Positions 36,467 to 45,974 of a stretch of DNA of 64,000 nt are shown piece by piece. Made by a program: the position numbers and the translations under genes. A model generated the notes under the pieces. That model was not told the DNA's origin, ran no database searches, and was given only the letters and a program-made list of their open reading frames with translations. Location of the stretch: NCBI RefSeq assembly GCF_003545875.1, contig NZ_QHCS01000006.1:171501-235500 (forward strand), given 5' to 3'. This stretch comes from Leptospira stimsonii (GTDB taxonomy: Bacteria; Spirochaetota; Leptospiria; Leptospirales; Leptospiraceae). Each line of letters starts with the position of its first letter. Positions within the stretch are counted from its first letter, which is position 1.

Positions 36467-39028
36467 TTAGGAAGCCGTTCGAATTCTCAAGTAAAAACTA
36501 TCTTTGATCTTTTTTGATTCCCACACTAGACTTACGATGAGACCGATCGAGACGGAAGAGACGACGTCGACAAGGCGAATCCTTTCAAAACCGAAAAGAT
36601 GAGTGAATAGATCGACGTGAAAAATCAGTATGAGGATGAGAATGGTCAACCCGCTGATCCAATAGAGGATCGTGTTCGATCGAGAAAGAACTCTGTAGAA
36701 GGGAAGATCTTTTGAAAGATGAGTCAAAATCATTCCGAGATTGGAAGAAACCAAACAAAGGAACGCGACGGATCGGATCTTCTCGAACGTCCAGTATTCG
36801 TGTTTTCCCCAGAAGGAAACTCCGATGAGGACGAGAAGAATCAATCCTCCTCTCAATAAACTCAGCGAGGCGTTTTGGAAACTCATGAGGCTTTCTTTCC
36901 CTCTTCGAGGAGGAGACGCATAGATACGTTTTTCCGCGTCCACACCTTCGAAAACGAGAGTACATGCAGGATCTATAATCAATTCCATCAACAAGATGTG
37001 AGCCGGAAAGAAGTAAAGCGGATCTCCCGTAAAAACGGGAAGAAGAGACATCCCGATGATCGGGATATGGACTGAAATGATATAGGAAACGCTTTTTTGA
37101 ATGTTTTCATAAATTCTTCTGCCGAGCATGACTGCCTTGACGATCGATGAGAAATTATCGTCTAACAAGACTAAGTCGGAGGCTTCTCTCGCTACATCCG
37201 TTCCCCTTTTTCCCATCGAGATTCCTATATGAGAGGCGTGAAGCGCCAAAGTATCGTTTACCCCGTCTCCGGTCATCGCTACGGTTTCTCCCTTACTCTG
37301 GAAACCGCGGACGATCTTCAGTTTTTGATGCGGTCGAATTCTGCAAAATATACGAACCTGATCCAAACGGAAAGCAAGTTCGTCTTCTGTGAGCGCTTCC
37401 AATTCGTCTCCGCTCAGAACCGTTTCGCAAGAATCAAAGCCGATCTGCCTTGCAATCGACTTCGCCGTAGCTGCGTGGTCTCCGGTGATCATTACAACTT
37501 TGATTCCGGCACGTTTACATTCCAGAACGGAAGCGGGAACCGATTCTCGGATCGGATCTTCCAGAAGGATCAAACCTAAAAAATCAAACGTTAGATCGTG
37601 TTGATCGTCCGGAACTCCTCTGGTTTTTACCTTTGACTTCGCAACGCCTAAAATTCTAAAACCTTGCGAAGAATATCGTTCCACGACGTTTTCCCATTCG
37701 TTTAACAATTCTTTCGAAAAATGGCAAAGATCGAATATCGCTTCCGGAGCGCCTTTGGCTCCGATTTGAAGAACTTCTTCGTTCTCACGGGACGACCAAG
37801 CGTAACTCAGTGCCATAAGCTTTGAGGAAAGCGGATATTCTTTTTTCAATTCCCACTCGTGAATGTGTTCGGTTCCGGAAAGAAAGGTCACACCTAATTC
37901 TCGAATCGCTTTTTCCATCGGGTCATAAGGATCTTTTTTGGATGCAAGCAAAGCGAATTCCAAAAGAGAATGAAATCGTTCCGGTATTTCCAAAAGTTTG
38001 GAGTCGCATTGCAAAAATTCTCCTTCGCAATAAAGGCCTCGGACTTTCATGTTATTTTCCGTAAGCGTACCGGTTTTGTCGACGCAAAGGACGGTAGCGG
38101 CGCCTAACGTTTCGATGGCGCTGAGATTTTTCGTGAGAACTCCGATTTTAGAGATTCTCCAAGCGCCTAAGGAAAAGAAAACGCTCAGAACGACCGGGAT
38201 CTCTTCGGGTAAAACCGCCATTGAAAAAGTAAGACCAGCGAGAAAAGCCTCCAACCAGCGTCCGTGTCGCAAACCTAAGCCGACGATGAGAAAGAGGCAG
38301 AGAACTCCGGCAAACAATGAAAAGGCGATCGTAAACCGTTTGATCTCCGTCTGAAGAGGACTCGGGGATTGAGAGATCGTCTGCAATTCCTTTCCTATCT
38401 TTCCGATTTCAGTGGAATCTCCTGTGGCGGCGACCTGAAACACGGCTTCCCCTGCGACGACCGTACTTCCGGCGAAAACGAAGGAATTAGTATTTGCAGG
38501 ATTCTGCATGTTCTTTTCGGAAGGAGGTTCCGCTTCTTTTTGAATACTTGCCGATTCTCCTGTCAAAAGAGATTCATCCACGTTCAGATTTAAGGAGAAT
38601 GTCAAAAAACCGTCCGCAGAAATACGATCTCCTTCCTGAAGGATCACAACGTCTCCGGGAACAACTTCTCTGGAAGGAAGAATTTTGATTTTCCCGTCTC
38701 GTATGATTCTCGCTTTGAGAGGGGCGAGTTCCTTTAAGGAGGAAAGCGCGTTTTGGGATTTGTTATTCTGATAGATCGTGATGGAAATGACCGCGATCAC
38801 GGCGACGGATAACATTCCCGCTTCCTCTAAATTTCCGAGAACGGCGTATAAAATACCGCACAGAATGAGAAGGGACAACATCGGTTCCGAAACAACCGAA
38901 AGAATCAACTTCCAAAAGGTAGTTTTTTGACTGCTGAGTTCGTTCGGGCCAAAACGTTCGAATCTATCGAGAGCTTCCTGAGAAGTGAGGCCTTTCGGTA
39001 ATATTTTTTCAGAGGAAGGATTCGGCAT
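36467..39028 (-). CDS. P-type cation-transporting ATPase (P-II type)
   Basis: 853 residues, usual for bacterial P-II pumps. The N-terminal domain starts with GLTSQEALDRFERFGPNEL. The actuator motif LTGES is present, and transmembrane helix 4 has PEEIP, the ion-coordinating motif (PEGLP in SERCA). The phosphorylation motif CVDKTGTL gives Asp317, followed by GDGVNDTLAL at the hinge and MELIIDPAC in helix 6. It probably exports Ca2+ or Mn2+, or exchanges Na+ or K+; specificity cannot be read reliably. About ten membrane helices. It is 148 bases upstream of the Hsp20 stop on the same strand, with the Hsp20 terminator between them. Confidence 0.92.
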   Translation of the reverse strand: MPNPSSEKILPKGLTSQEALDRFERFGPNELSSQKTTFWKLILSVVSEPMLSLLILCGILYAVLGNLEEAGMLSVAVIAVISITIYQNNKSQNALSSLKELAPLKARIIRDGKIKILPSREVVPGDVVILQEGDRISADGFLTFSLNLNVDESLLTGESASIQKEAEPPSEKNMQNPANTNSFVFAGSTVVAGEAVFQVAATGDSTEIGKIGKELQTISQSPSPLQTEIKRFTIAFSLFAGVLCLFLIVGLGLRHGRWLEAFLAGLTFSMAVLPEEIPVVLSVFFSLGAWRISKIGVLTKNLSAIETLGAATVLCVDKTGTLTENNMKVRGLYCEGEFLQCDSKLLEIPERFHSLLEFALLASKKDPYDPMEKAIRELGVTFLSGTEHIHEWELKKEYPLSSKLMALSYAWSSRENEEVLQIGAKGAPEAIFDLCHFSKELLNEWENVVERYSSQGFRILGVAKSKVKTRGVPDDQHDLTFDFLGLILLEDPIRESVPASVLECKRAGIKVVMITGDHAATAKSIARQIGFDSCETVLSGDELEALTEDELAFRLDQVRIFCRIRPHQKLKIVRGFQSKGETVAMTGDGVNDTLALHASHIGISMGKRGTDVAREASDLVLLDDNFSSIVKAVMLGRRIYENIQKSVSYIISVHIPIIGMSLLPVFTGDPLYFFPAHILLMELIIDPACTLVFEGVDAEKRIYASPPRRGKESLMSFQNASLSLLRGGLILLVLIGVSFWGKHEYWTFEKIRSVAFLCLVSSNLGMILTHLSKDLPFYRVLSRSNTILYWISGLTILILILIFHVDLFTHLFGFERIRLVDVVSSVSIGLIVSLVWESKKIKDSFYLRIRTAS

Positions 39029-39121
39029 AAAGAGGATCTCGTTTATTTAGAATTTGATAATTTACGAAAAAATAAAATGAATCACGCGGTTAGGATAGAA
39101 ACGAATCTTTGGAAAGAAATC

Positions 39122-39158
39122 AAAAAACGACGCCCTCGTTGGAGAGTGTTTGAGGGCG
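39122..39158 (-). terminator. Terminator of the Hsp20 gene
   Basis: Read on the minus strand, CGCCCTC and GAGGGCG arms (7 bases) enclose a loop of 14, followed by TCG and a run of six T. It lies 18 bases past the Hsp20 stop codon. Confidence 0.75.
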
Positions 39159-39176
39159 TTTTGCAAGACCTTGAAT

Positions 39177-39617
39177 TTATTGAACTCCGATCTTAACCGG
39201 GTTTGTCTTTGGCGCTCCTTCCTTTTTAGGAAGATTTAATTTGAGAACTCCGTTCTCGTATTTTGCGGAAATTTTGGATCGATCCACCGTTTCCGGTAAA
39301 GTGAAGGAACGACTAAAGGAAGAATAGTTGTATTCTCTTTTGCTGTATTGTTTATCCTCTTCCTTGTTTTCGGATTCTTTCTCCGCGCTGATCGTAATCA
39401 TATCCCCGTCGATGTCTATGTTAAAATCCTTCTTCTCCAATCCGGGTGCGGCGAAATCCAGCTCGTATCCGTTCGAATTTCTTTTCACGTTCACGGCCGG
39501 AACGTGGGAAACCCATTCGTTATGAAACAAATCGTTCCAATCCGGCCAATTGCGGAAAAAATGATCGAAACCGGTAAGGCTCTGAGTCCGATTGGGGTGT
39601 TTTGTAACTCCATTCAT
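39177..39617 (-). CDS. Small heat shock protein, Hsp20 family
   Basis: 146 residues, start ATG at 39617 with AAGGAG six bases upstream; an upstream extension of the frame (to 39701) overlaps the promoter and is not needed. The alpha-crystallin domain runs about 45-140: VPAVNVKRNSNGYELDFAAPGLEKKDFNIDIDGDMITISAEKES, then FSRSFTLPETVDRSKISAKYENGVLKLNLPKKE. It is a holdase chaperone that binds unfolding proteins. The C-terminal IGV tail resembles the I-x-I/V motif that mediates oligomer assembly. Confidence 0.92.
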   Translation of the reverse strand: MNGVTKHPNRTQSLTGFDHFFRNWPDWNDLFHNEWVSHVPAVNVKRNSNGYELDFAAPGLEKKDFNIDIDGDMITISAEKESENKEEDKQYSKREYNYSSFSRSFTLPETVDRSKISAKYENGVLKLNLPKKEGAPKTNPVKIGVQ

Positions 39618-39651
39618 AGAATTCTCCTTTGATGAATTTGGATTTTTTTCT

Positions 39652-39679
39652 TTATAAGGCTTTTTCCGAAGGAGGTCAA
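39652..39679 (-). promoter_or_regulatory. Sigma-70-like promoter of Hsp20
   Basis: On the minus strand, TTGACC (39679-39674) and TTATAA (39657-39652) are separated by 16 bases. They lie about 35 bases upstream of the Hsp20 ATG, which would give a leader of about 30 bases. Confidence 0.65.
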
Positions 39680-39868
39680 GGGAGGTCGAGGAAAACGCCA
39701 AAAAACAAAGCCGAACGGTAAATATACAGGGAGTTTTTTCGCGGAGAACAAAAAACGGGAAAGCGCTGGAGTAAAAAGGGAAACTTAAAAACCTGGAATT
39801 CAGTTTACAGAAAATCGCTACTGTGATAATTCTTATCCCTTAAGTCATGAGTCGAAAAGAAAAGCAAT

Positions 39869-41827
39869 ATGGGAACGATTGCCGATAATTCGGATCGCAA
39901 GTTTGAATTTATAAAAAACGAGAAAAACGAGATCCAGATCATATTACAGATTTTGGATCTTTTTTCCAAAGTCCTCTACGGGAAACTTCCTTCGGATCAG
40001 GCGCTTCCCCTTGTCATAGAGAAAATTTCAGCGATCTCCGATTGGACAAGAGCGGAACTTTGGATGATTGACGACGCTTCCAAAGCGTTTTATCTCAAAG
40101 CCGCTTTCGGTACTGAAACAAAGCCAGAAGAAACCCTTGCCCAAGATTCCAAAAGAATTACGGTTCCCGTCTCGGAAGAATTCCTTCTTCGTCTCGTAAA
40201 CGAACAAAAAACCATTTGGAGTAACGATCCGAAGGACGAGGTTCGGTACGAACACGCTCTTCGCGCTTCCCATCCGGTTCCGAAAACCGTTTTCGGGATT
40301 CCTATTCTATCTCAGAAAAAGAAATCCGGAGCTTTGATCTTCTATTCCGAACAAGCCAAAAACGCTCAAGACGAAACGTTCATTTCTTGGATCGAGAATG
40401 TCGCTTATCAAATGGGTTCTCTCATTTTCGAAAAAGTCGAAGTTCCGTTTATACAAGGAAACGAGGATCGAATCGGTCAGGTGCTCGAGAATATGCCGGT
40501 GATGTTTTTCTCGGTGGACGAACAATTTAGGATTTTATCTTGGAATCATGAATGTGAGAACGTAACCGGCTATGAGAAGGAGGAAGTCATCGGAAAAGAA
40601 CGTTTTTTTAAGGATCAACTTTTAGGAATTCAAGACTACGGAAATTCCTCCGAATTCTATCATCAAAGCGTCGATTCCGATTTTAAAAATTGGGAATTGG
40701 AAATCAAATCGAAGACCGGAAAAATAAAAACGATCGCGATGTCCAATATATCGACCGAGTTTCCGATCGCAGGTTGGAAACATTGGTTCGTCGGAGTCGA
40801 CGTTACCCTCACCAAAGAAGTCGAAAAAAATCTGAAAAGCTCACTCAAAGAGTTATCGGACTTTCACACCGCCTTGAACGCTGTCTCAATCGTGGCAATT
40901 ACCGACAAACTGGGAAATATCATCTATGTGAATCAGAACTTCTGCAATATCAGCGGTTATTCTAAAAATGAACTCTTAGGGAGAAATCATAGAATCATCA
41001 ATTCAGGTTATCATCCGAAAGAATTTTTTATCGAGTTGTGGAAGACTATTTCGAAGGGAAAGATTTGGAAAGGGGAGATTAAAAATAAATCGAAAGACGG
41101 GAAGTTCTATTGGGTGGATACGACGATTTCGCCTATTTTTGACGAAAACGGCAAACCGCACCAATATCTTGCGATTCGAAACGATATAACCGAAAGAAAG
41201 GAAACCGAAGAAAAGGTGAGATTAGCGGAAAACAATCTCAAGACGCTACAGGATCGAATGAGTCCGCATTTTTTATTCAACACATTGAGCATCATTCATT
41301 CTTATTTGCAGACAAATTCGGAACTCGCGGATTCCGCGATTTTGATGCTAGCGGAAAATTATAGATTTCTAATAGACAACGCGCAGAGGGCGTTGATTCC
41401 TTTCGACGTAGAGTGGGAATTTATGGAGAATTATATGAAACTTCTCAAACTCAGATTCTCCGACTTTTTAGACATCGAGGTGGTAAAAAAAGGCGACTTT
41501 AGCAAATGTCAACTCCCGCCTCTTACCTTACAACCGATTGTCGAAAATTCTTACATCCACGGAATTCGAAATCAAAAAGGCGGCGGGAAAATTTCGGTCG
41601 AAGCCACGATCGAAGGAAATCGAACTCGAATACGAATTCGTGACAACGGAAAAGGTATCGAGAATACGGAAAATTTTTATTCAAGAACGTTGAACAATAT
41701 CTCGGAGCGTCTGAAATTTTATCTTTACGAATCGGAAGTAAAAATTGAAAATCACGCCGATGGAGGGACGTTAGTAACCGTCGATTTTGACACGCCAAAA
41801 AACGAACAGCTGGGAAAATTAAACTGA
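39869..41827 (+). CDS. GAF-PAS-PAS histidine kinase of the LytS type
   Basis: 652 residues, cytosolic. A GAF domain covers about 1-190 (AISDWTRAELWMIDD, VFGIPILSQKKKSGAL), PAS 1 about 205-320 (LENMPVMFFSVDEQFRILSWN) and PAS 2 about 330-450 (ITDKLGNIIYVNQNFCNISGYSKNELLGRNHRI, with GEIKNKSKDGKFYWV). The kinase core is His_kinase/LytS: DRMSPHFLFNTLSII with His467, then LPPLTLQPIVENSYIHG and RIRDNGKG. The following gene begins one base after its stop and encodes a LytTR response regulator, so the two form a dedicated pair. The two PAS domains may bind haem, flavin or another cofactor. Confidence 0.92.
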   Translation: MGTIADNSDRKFEFIKNEKNEIQIILQILDLFSKVLYGKLPSDQALPLVIEKISAISDWTRAELWMIDDASKAFYLKAAFGTETKPEETLAQDSKRITVPVSEEFLLRLVNEQKTIWSNDPKDEVRYEHALRASHPVPKTVFGIPILSQKKKSGALIFYSEQAKNAQDETFISWIENVAYQMGSLIFEKVEVPFIQGNEDRIGQVLENMPVMFFSVDEQFRILSWNHECENVTGYEKEEVIGKERFFKDQLLGIQDYGNSSEFYHQSVDSDFKNWELEIKSKTGKIKTIAMSNISTEFPIAGWKHWFVGVDVTLTKEVEKNLKSSLKELSDFHTALNAVSIVAITDKLGNIIYVNQNFCNISGYSKNELLGRNHRIINSGYHPKEFFIELWKTISKGKIWKGEIKNKSKDGKFYWVDTTISPIFDENGKPHQYLAIRNDITERKETEEKVRLAENNLKTLQDRMSPHFLFNTLSIIHSYLQTNSELADSAILMLAENYRFLIDNAQRALIPFDVEWEFMENYMKLLKLRFSDFLDIEVVKKGDFSKCQLPPLTLQPIVENSYIHGIRNQKGGGKISVEATIEGNRTRIRIRDNGKGIENTENFYSRTLNNISERLKFYLYESEVKIENHADGGTLVTVDFDTPKNEQLGKLN

Positions 41828-41828
41828 A

Positions 41829-42563
41829 ATGGCATCTCCGAATAAAGAATGGAAAGCGATCATCGTGGAAGACGAGGCTCCTACCAGAGAGTTGCTCGTG
41901 AACTTCTGTCTCTCTCGACCTGAATTAAAACTTTGTAAAGTAGCAAAAGACGGAGAAGAGGCATTACAATTTCTTCAAGAAGAATCTTTCGACTTAGCCT
42001 TCTTGGATATCAATCTTCCCGTGATATCCGGATTGGAAGTGCTTGAAAAACTGGAAAATCCTCCGTATGTGATCTTTGTCACCGCATTTCGAGATAAGGC
42101 GATCGACGCATTTGAGTTAGGCGCTCTCGATTATCTTTTAAAACCGTTTTCAAAGGATCGGTTTTACAAAGCCGTGGATCGAGCCGTGGAATTTCTTCAA
42201 AACAAGAGAAGCCAAAATTCAGGAAATGCGTTCAACGAACACGGGCTGTTCATCCTGGAAAAGGAAAATTATTTTCTAGTTCCATATACCGACATCATCT
42301 ACATCGCGTCCCGGGATAATTTCAGCGTGATTCATACGGAAGAAAGGGAATACATCACTTATAAATCCCTAAAGAGCTTGGAGGCAAAACTTCCATCCAA
42401 TCAATTTTTAAGAATTTATAAACAATACATCATCAATCTACAGAAACTTTCTCATCTCCAGAGTGATACGATGGGGAACTACGTCGTCTACCTTAAGGAC
42501 GAGGACGAAACCCAACTTCCGGTCGGCCGGAAATACATCGCAAAGATTAAAGAACTTCTCTGA
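41829..42563 (+). CDS. LytTR-family response regulator
   Basis: 244 residues. The receiver is normal: IVEDEAPTRELL, FLDINLPVISG with Asp60, FVTAFRDKAIDAFELGALDYLLKPFSKDRF. The LytTR DNA-binding domain follows (about 140-240): IIYIASRDNFSVIHTEEREYITYKSLKSLEAKLPSNQFLRIYKQYIINL, ending LPVGRKYIAKIKELL. It is the likely partner of the kinase one base upstream. LytTR dimers bind direct repeats; none is obvious in this window. Confidence 0.93.
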   Translation: MASPNKEWKAIIVEDEAPTRELLVNFCLSRPELKLCKVAKDGEEALQFLQEESFDLAFLDINLPVISGLEVLEKLENPPYVIFVTAFRDKAIDAFELGALDYLLKPFSKDRFYKAVDRAVEFLQNKRSQNSGNAFNEHGLFILEKENYFLVPYTDIIYIASRDNFSVIHTEEREYITYKSLKSLEAKLPSNQFLRIYKQYIINLQKLSHLQSDTMGNYVVYLKDEDETQLPVGRKYIAKIKELL

Positions 42564-42764
42564 ATTTTCCGGAAAGGCCTAAAATTCCTCCAATCCCCGA
42601 TCGGAGCGGTTTTACGCTTCTTTTAGTCTCGGAGATTTTTAGAATTTAACCCTTTCAATCCGCAGAAAACCCCCGCAATCCGTCGTATATCCCTTGGGTC
42701 ATTGACGGCCCCTCCAAACTCCTATATAAACTACTCAGCAAGAATGGAAAGGATTAGGAAGAAT

Positions 42765-43451
42765 ATGAGCGCACTTACAGTATCCAAAGGTGTTTCGGAC
42801 GAGAATCAAGTCCCAAGTAAGAAAAAACGTCTTGAGTTGGTTCCGAAGTATGAATTGAGCGATTCCCAAAATACGAAACATTTTGAAAAGAACGCACTTC
42901 TTTTTTCGGAAGGCGATTCTTCCAACGGTTTCTATATCGTTCGAAAAGGATACGTTCGTTCCTTCCGACATTCCAAGGCAAACGACAAACAGCAAACATT
43001 CAAAATTCATTATCCTGGAAGTTGGGTCGGTTTTCGGGATGCCGTGATGGGCGGGAAGTATTTACACAACGCAATCGCATTGGAAGATACGGAAGTTCAA
43101 TTCGTATCACAATTCGAAATTCAAGAATTGCTACATACAAACCGGGAGTTCAGCGATATGGCTTTCGACAAAATGACCCAGGAATGTGTGGAAGCCGAAA
43201 ACAAAATCTACTCGATGGGGATCCGTCACACGCACGCGAAGTTGTCCGAATTCCTTTTAGAAAGAATGAAGGAGGTCGGAGTCGAAATCGAGCTTCCTTT
43301 TACCAGAGACGTGCTCGCTTCCATCATCGGCGCCACTACGGAAACCTTAGTCAGAGCGCTTTCCGATTTCAAGTGTCGGGGTTGGATTGAAATCGAAAAA
43401 AGAAAAATTCTTATCAAAAACGAAACCGCCTTGATGAGTCTTCTCGACTAG
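42765..43451 (+). CDS. Crp/Fnr family transcriptional regulator
   Basis: 228 residues from the ATG at 42765 with AGGA upstream; another ATG (42744) and a TTG (42702) are in frame. The cyclic-nucleotide-type sensor domain (HFEKNALLFSEGDSSNGFYIVRKGYVRSF, HYPGSWVGFRDAVMGG) is followed by the dimer helix and an HTH domain (DVLASIIGATTETLVRALSDFKCRGWIEIEKRKI). The sensor lacks a clear cAMP phosphate cassette, and the cysteines are not arranged as in FNR, so the signal is unknown. It sits after the LytTR gene and 31 bases before the hydrolase-like gene. Confidence 0.9.
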   Translation: MSALTVSKGVSDENQVPSKKKRLELVPKYELSDSQNTKHFEKNALLFSEGDSSNGFYIVRKGYVRSFRHSKANDKQQTFKIHYPGSWVGFRDAVMGGKYLHNAIALEDTEVQFVSQFEIQELLHTNREFSDMAFDKMTQECVEAENKIYSMGIRHTHAKLSEFLLERMKEVGVEIELPFTRDVLASIIGATTETLVRALSDFKCRGWIEIEKRKILIKNETALMSLLD

Positions 43452-43482
43452 AACCAAAGACCGAACTCAAAAAAGAAATTCG

Positions 43483-44136
43483 ATGGGTAGAAGGCATTTT
43501 AGCAAAACCGTGAGTTTTCCCGTAAATCAAGTGGAGCTCAAAGGAGACATCGTCGTCCCCGAGGGCGCGGATTTGCTCGTCATCAATATACTCGAAGAGG
43601 AACATTCCAGATTTGCGGATCGACTCAAAAAACTTTCCAACGCGCTCAATGGAAAAAAAATCGCAACCTTCTTTCTCTACGGTCTTTTGACGGATAAGGA
43701 AAGACAAATTTCCATCAACCGATTGGATGAGGAACTTTTGTCAGATCGACTAATCGCTGTTACCCACTGGCTAAAAAATCACAGTCTGACGAAGGATATG
43801 AGATTCGGGTACGTGGGTTTATCGGTTTACGCCGAAAGATTTTTTAGAGCCAGTTTGAAGTTAAAAAACCAAATAGAAAGTTTTGTCTTTATCGGAGAAA
43901 TTCCGCCACTCAGCGTCGATTTCTGCGAGGTTCCGATCTTAAACATCATCGGAGCTTTGAATGTAAAGGGGCAGGAATCCGACCAAACGACGTTCAAGAG
44001 AATCGAATCTCCTCAAAAAAAAATAAGCCGTATCGAAGGTTCGCCGAGTCATTTGGAAGATCCACAGAAGTGGAATTTGGTGACAAAAGCCGCAACGGAC
44101 TGGTTTTCCGAGCCGACCGCTCGGATGAGCGGATAG
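43483..44136 (+). CDS. Degenerate dienelactone-hydrolase-like protein
   Basis: 217 residues. It follows the layout of the dienelactone hydrolase-like proteins found near phosphoribosyltransferases: VELKGDIVVPEGADLLVINI, LLTDKERQ, DRLIAVTHWLKNH, then GYVGLSVYAERFF at the nucleophile elbow position and PSHLEDPQKW at the His position. The elbow keeps the Ser but loses the final Gly (G-L-S-V-Y). The acid segment (LNIIGALNVKG) lacks the usual Asp, and the oxyanion region reads ILEEEHSRF instead of a HGSGSS-like loop. It may therefore be inactive or have a new role. It lies 31 bases downstream of the Crp-like gene, so may be co-transcribed. Confidence 0.65.
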   Translation: MGRRHFSKTVSFPVNQVELKGDIVVPEGADLLVINILEEEHSRFADRLKKLSNALNGKKIATFFLYGLLTDKERQISINRLDEELLSDRLIAVTHWLKNHSLTKDMRFGYVGLSVYAERFFRASLKLKNQIESFVFIGEIPPLSVDFCEVPILNIIGALNVKGQESDQTTFKRIESPQKKISRIEGSPSHLEDPQKWNLVTKAATDWFSEPTARMSG

Positions 44137-44215
44137 AATATTCCAATCACCGTATATTCTTAAAGCATTATAATCGATTCTAATCTTTTATTCCGCAGTA
44201 TAAAGGTTCGAAAAA

Positions 44216-44542
44216 TTAGGATCTGATTCCGATCAAGTCGAGTATTAGTAAGAGAAACGGGATCGAAATTCCGATATAGATAAAGATTGCAAAATAAACG
44301 ACTATGGGTTGCTTTCGTAGAAATAGATAAAGAATCCAAAGAGTAACTAACGCAATCATAAACCAAGCGGGAATTTGTAAAGCGTACGCATAACCGGCCG
44401 CACCTTCAAAATTGGAAACTTTTCTCCATTCTACGATCGTGGAAGCGATACGGTCCGCGATCGTGCCTGCCGCTAAAAAGCTAGAAATGAAATAAATAAA
44501 TCCGGCCCAGAGACCGACAGATTCTTCCTTACTGTCAGTCAT
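44216..44542 (-). CDS. Hypothetical membrane protein
   Basis: 108 residues with three hydrophobic helices (WAGFIYFISSFLAAG, YALQIPAWFMIALVTLWILYLFL, IVVYFAIFIYIGISIPFLLLILDLI). The ribosome binding site AAGGAG is 11 bases from the ATG. I do not recognise the family. Monocistronic, convergent with the hydrolase-like gene. Confidence 0.65.
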   Translation of the reverse strand: MTDSKEESVGLWAGFIYFISSFLAAGTIADRIASTIVEWRKVSNFEGAAGYAYALQIPAWFMIALVTLWILYLFLRKQPIVVYFAIFIYIGISIPFLLLILDLIGIRS

Positions 44543-44765
44543 AAGATCGAATTCTCCTTTATAGTTATACTTCGAACGTTCTTGAACTGTATTTTCAAGT
44601 CATTTTCTATAAAATTCTTTTCAGAAACAAAAAAGAGAATTCAATCATTCTAATGAAATTGGAAATAGAATTTAGAAAAGATGAATTTAAGGGGAGTTGC
44701 TCTTTCCTTTCTTATAGATCGGGTGGATACCGCGACGGAATTCCTTTTTGACGAACTGTTCCTCT

Positions 44766-45137
44766 ATGAAGACTAAAAAGAACCAAAATCAAACCTATGA
44801 TTTTATCTGCTTTAGCGATTTAGCGTATGAATTCGATATCGCAGAGAAGAAAAAAATAGAAAACAAAATTAGAAGGCGTTTGAAATATTACGGATTAGGA
44901 ATGTTCGACTCCGATCGAGTGGAAATGATCCGAACGTTGAAAAACCAACTTCTTGCGGAATTCCGAGACTACAAAAATTCAAAGTATTATCTAGGGAGTA
45001 GAGGTCGTTATTGTGATTCAAAAGATTTCGAATTTGATTTGTTTCTTCGGGAATACAGAACAAAATTTTCCGGCATTTCTTCCGATGACATGGAGAATAT
45101 CATTCATTTTTCAATTTATTTATATTATCTGCGATAA
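44766..45137 (+). CDS. Hypothetical cytosolic protein
   Basis: 123 residues from the ATG at 44766 (a TTG six codons upstream is possible; neither has a good ribosome binding site). It is rich in lysine, tyrosine and acidic residues, mostly helical, with no signal peptide or membrane helix. No family recognised. Codon use is AT-rich relative to neighbours, so it could be a recent acquisition. Confidence 0.55.
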   Translation: MKTKKNQNQTYDFICFSDLAYEFDIAEKKKIENKIRRRLKYYGLGMFDSDRVEMIRTLKNQLLAEFRDYKNSKYYLGSRGRYCDSKDFEFDLFLREYRTKFSGISSDDMENIIHFSIYLYYLR

Positions 45138-45488
45138 GACCGAACGTTTTTGTGAAACGAAGCAAATTCTACTTTGATCCATTCCTTCGGTTTGAATCGG
45201 AAGTAAGAGTTTGTGACTTCGTTTTCATTGGAGAACTTCCGGAACAGGATGGAATTCATTTCCAATGGATCCGGGGAAGTTCCCGTTCGAAAATAAAAAG
45301 GAAGAATAGTTTGACATAAAATTAACTGGAAAGTCAAACTCTCATTTCAGAATATGGAACGTGGGTCTAATAAGAATCTTTGGATTTCGTTGTCAATTAA
45401 GAGATCGAATCGATAAAGCCGATCGTCTAACTGGGAATACAATCCGTCGATTGTTCGCATTTGTTTTGTTAGACTAGGAGAATAGAAT
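45138..45488. other. 350-base gap; minor inverted repeat
   Basis: No convincing gene. AGTTTGAC (45308-45315) and GTCAAACT (45333-45340) form an 8-base inverted repeat with a 17-base loop. It may be a weak operator or chance. A 70-codon minus-strand frame (45125-45337) overlaps the stop of the upstream gene and was not accepted. Confidence 0.35.
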
Positions 45489-45875
45489 ATGCCTACTTCG
45501 GAAACTTTGGAACGTTTTATCGCGCTCGTGGAAGAAAACAAACACGACGTAGCCATCGAAGAATTCTATACGGAGAATTCTTCCATGCAGGAAAATCAAT
45601 CTGCGCCTCGGATCGGACGAAGGTTGCACGTCGCGAACGAGAAAAAAGTTCTTTCCAGAGTGAAAACTCTGACATCGACGTGTGTTCGTCCCGTTTTTGT
45701 GAACGGTGACAAGGTTGTCATTCGATGGATCTTTCATTTCGAATGGAAGGATGGAACCGCCATGCACATGGAGGAATTAGCATATCAGCGCTGGGAAGGC
45801 GAAAGGATCGCTGAGGAAACTTTTTTCTACGATCCGGCACAACGTCTTCCGATTCCCGCGAAAAGTTCCGATTAA
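45489..45875 (+). CDS. SnoaL/NTF2-like protein
   Basis: 128 residues. The cone-shaped fold is indicated by TLERFIALVEENKHDVAIEEFYTENSSMQENQ at the N-terminus and RWIFHFEWKDGTAMHMEELAYQRWEGERIAEETFFYDP at the C-terminus, as in SnoaL-like polyketide cyclase-type proteins. The ligand is unknown. AGGAG lies eight bases before the ATG. It is followed by the FecR lipoprotein gene. Confidence 0.8.
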   Translation: MPTSETLERFIALVEENKHDVAIEEFYTENSSMQENQSAPRIGRRLHVANEKKVLSRVKTLTSTCVRPVFVNGDKVVIRWIFHFEWKDGTAMHMEELAYQRWEGERIAEETFFYDPAQRLPIPAKSSD

Positions 45876-45974
45876 AGGATTCCTCATTCTTTAAAATAAT
45901 CGTTTGCCATTTGGAAATCGATCCTTCATCTTTGTGATCGTTTCCGATTCGAACTCGGAGATAGTGGAGAACTT

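Noticed and set aside
39618..39701. 28-codon N-terminal extension of Hsp20
   Set aside because: It overlaps the promoter hexamers and lacks a ribosome binding site, whereas the ATG at 39617 has AAGGAG at ideal distance.
44680..44775. 31-codon frame before the hypothetical gene at 44766
   Set aside because: It overlaps the next gene's start and has no other support.
45125..45337. 70-codon minus-strand frame
   Set aside because: It overlaps the stop of the plus-strand gene at 45137, starts at TTG without a ribosome binding site and has no family resemblance.
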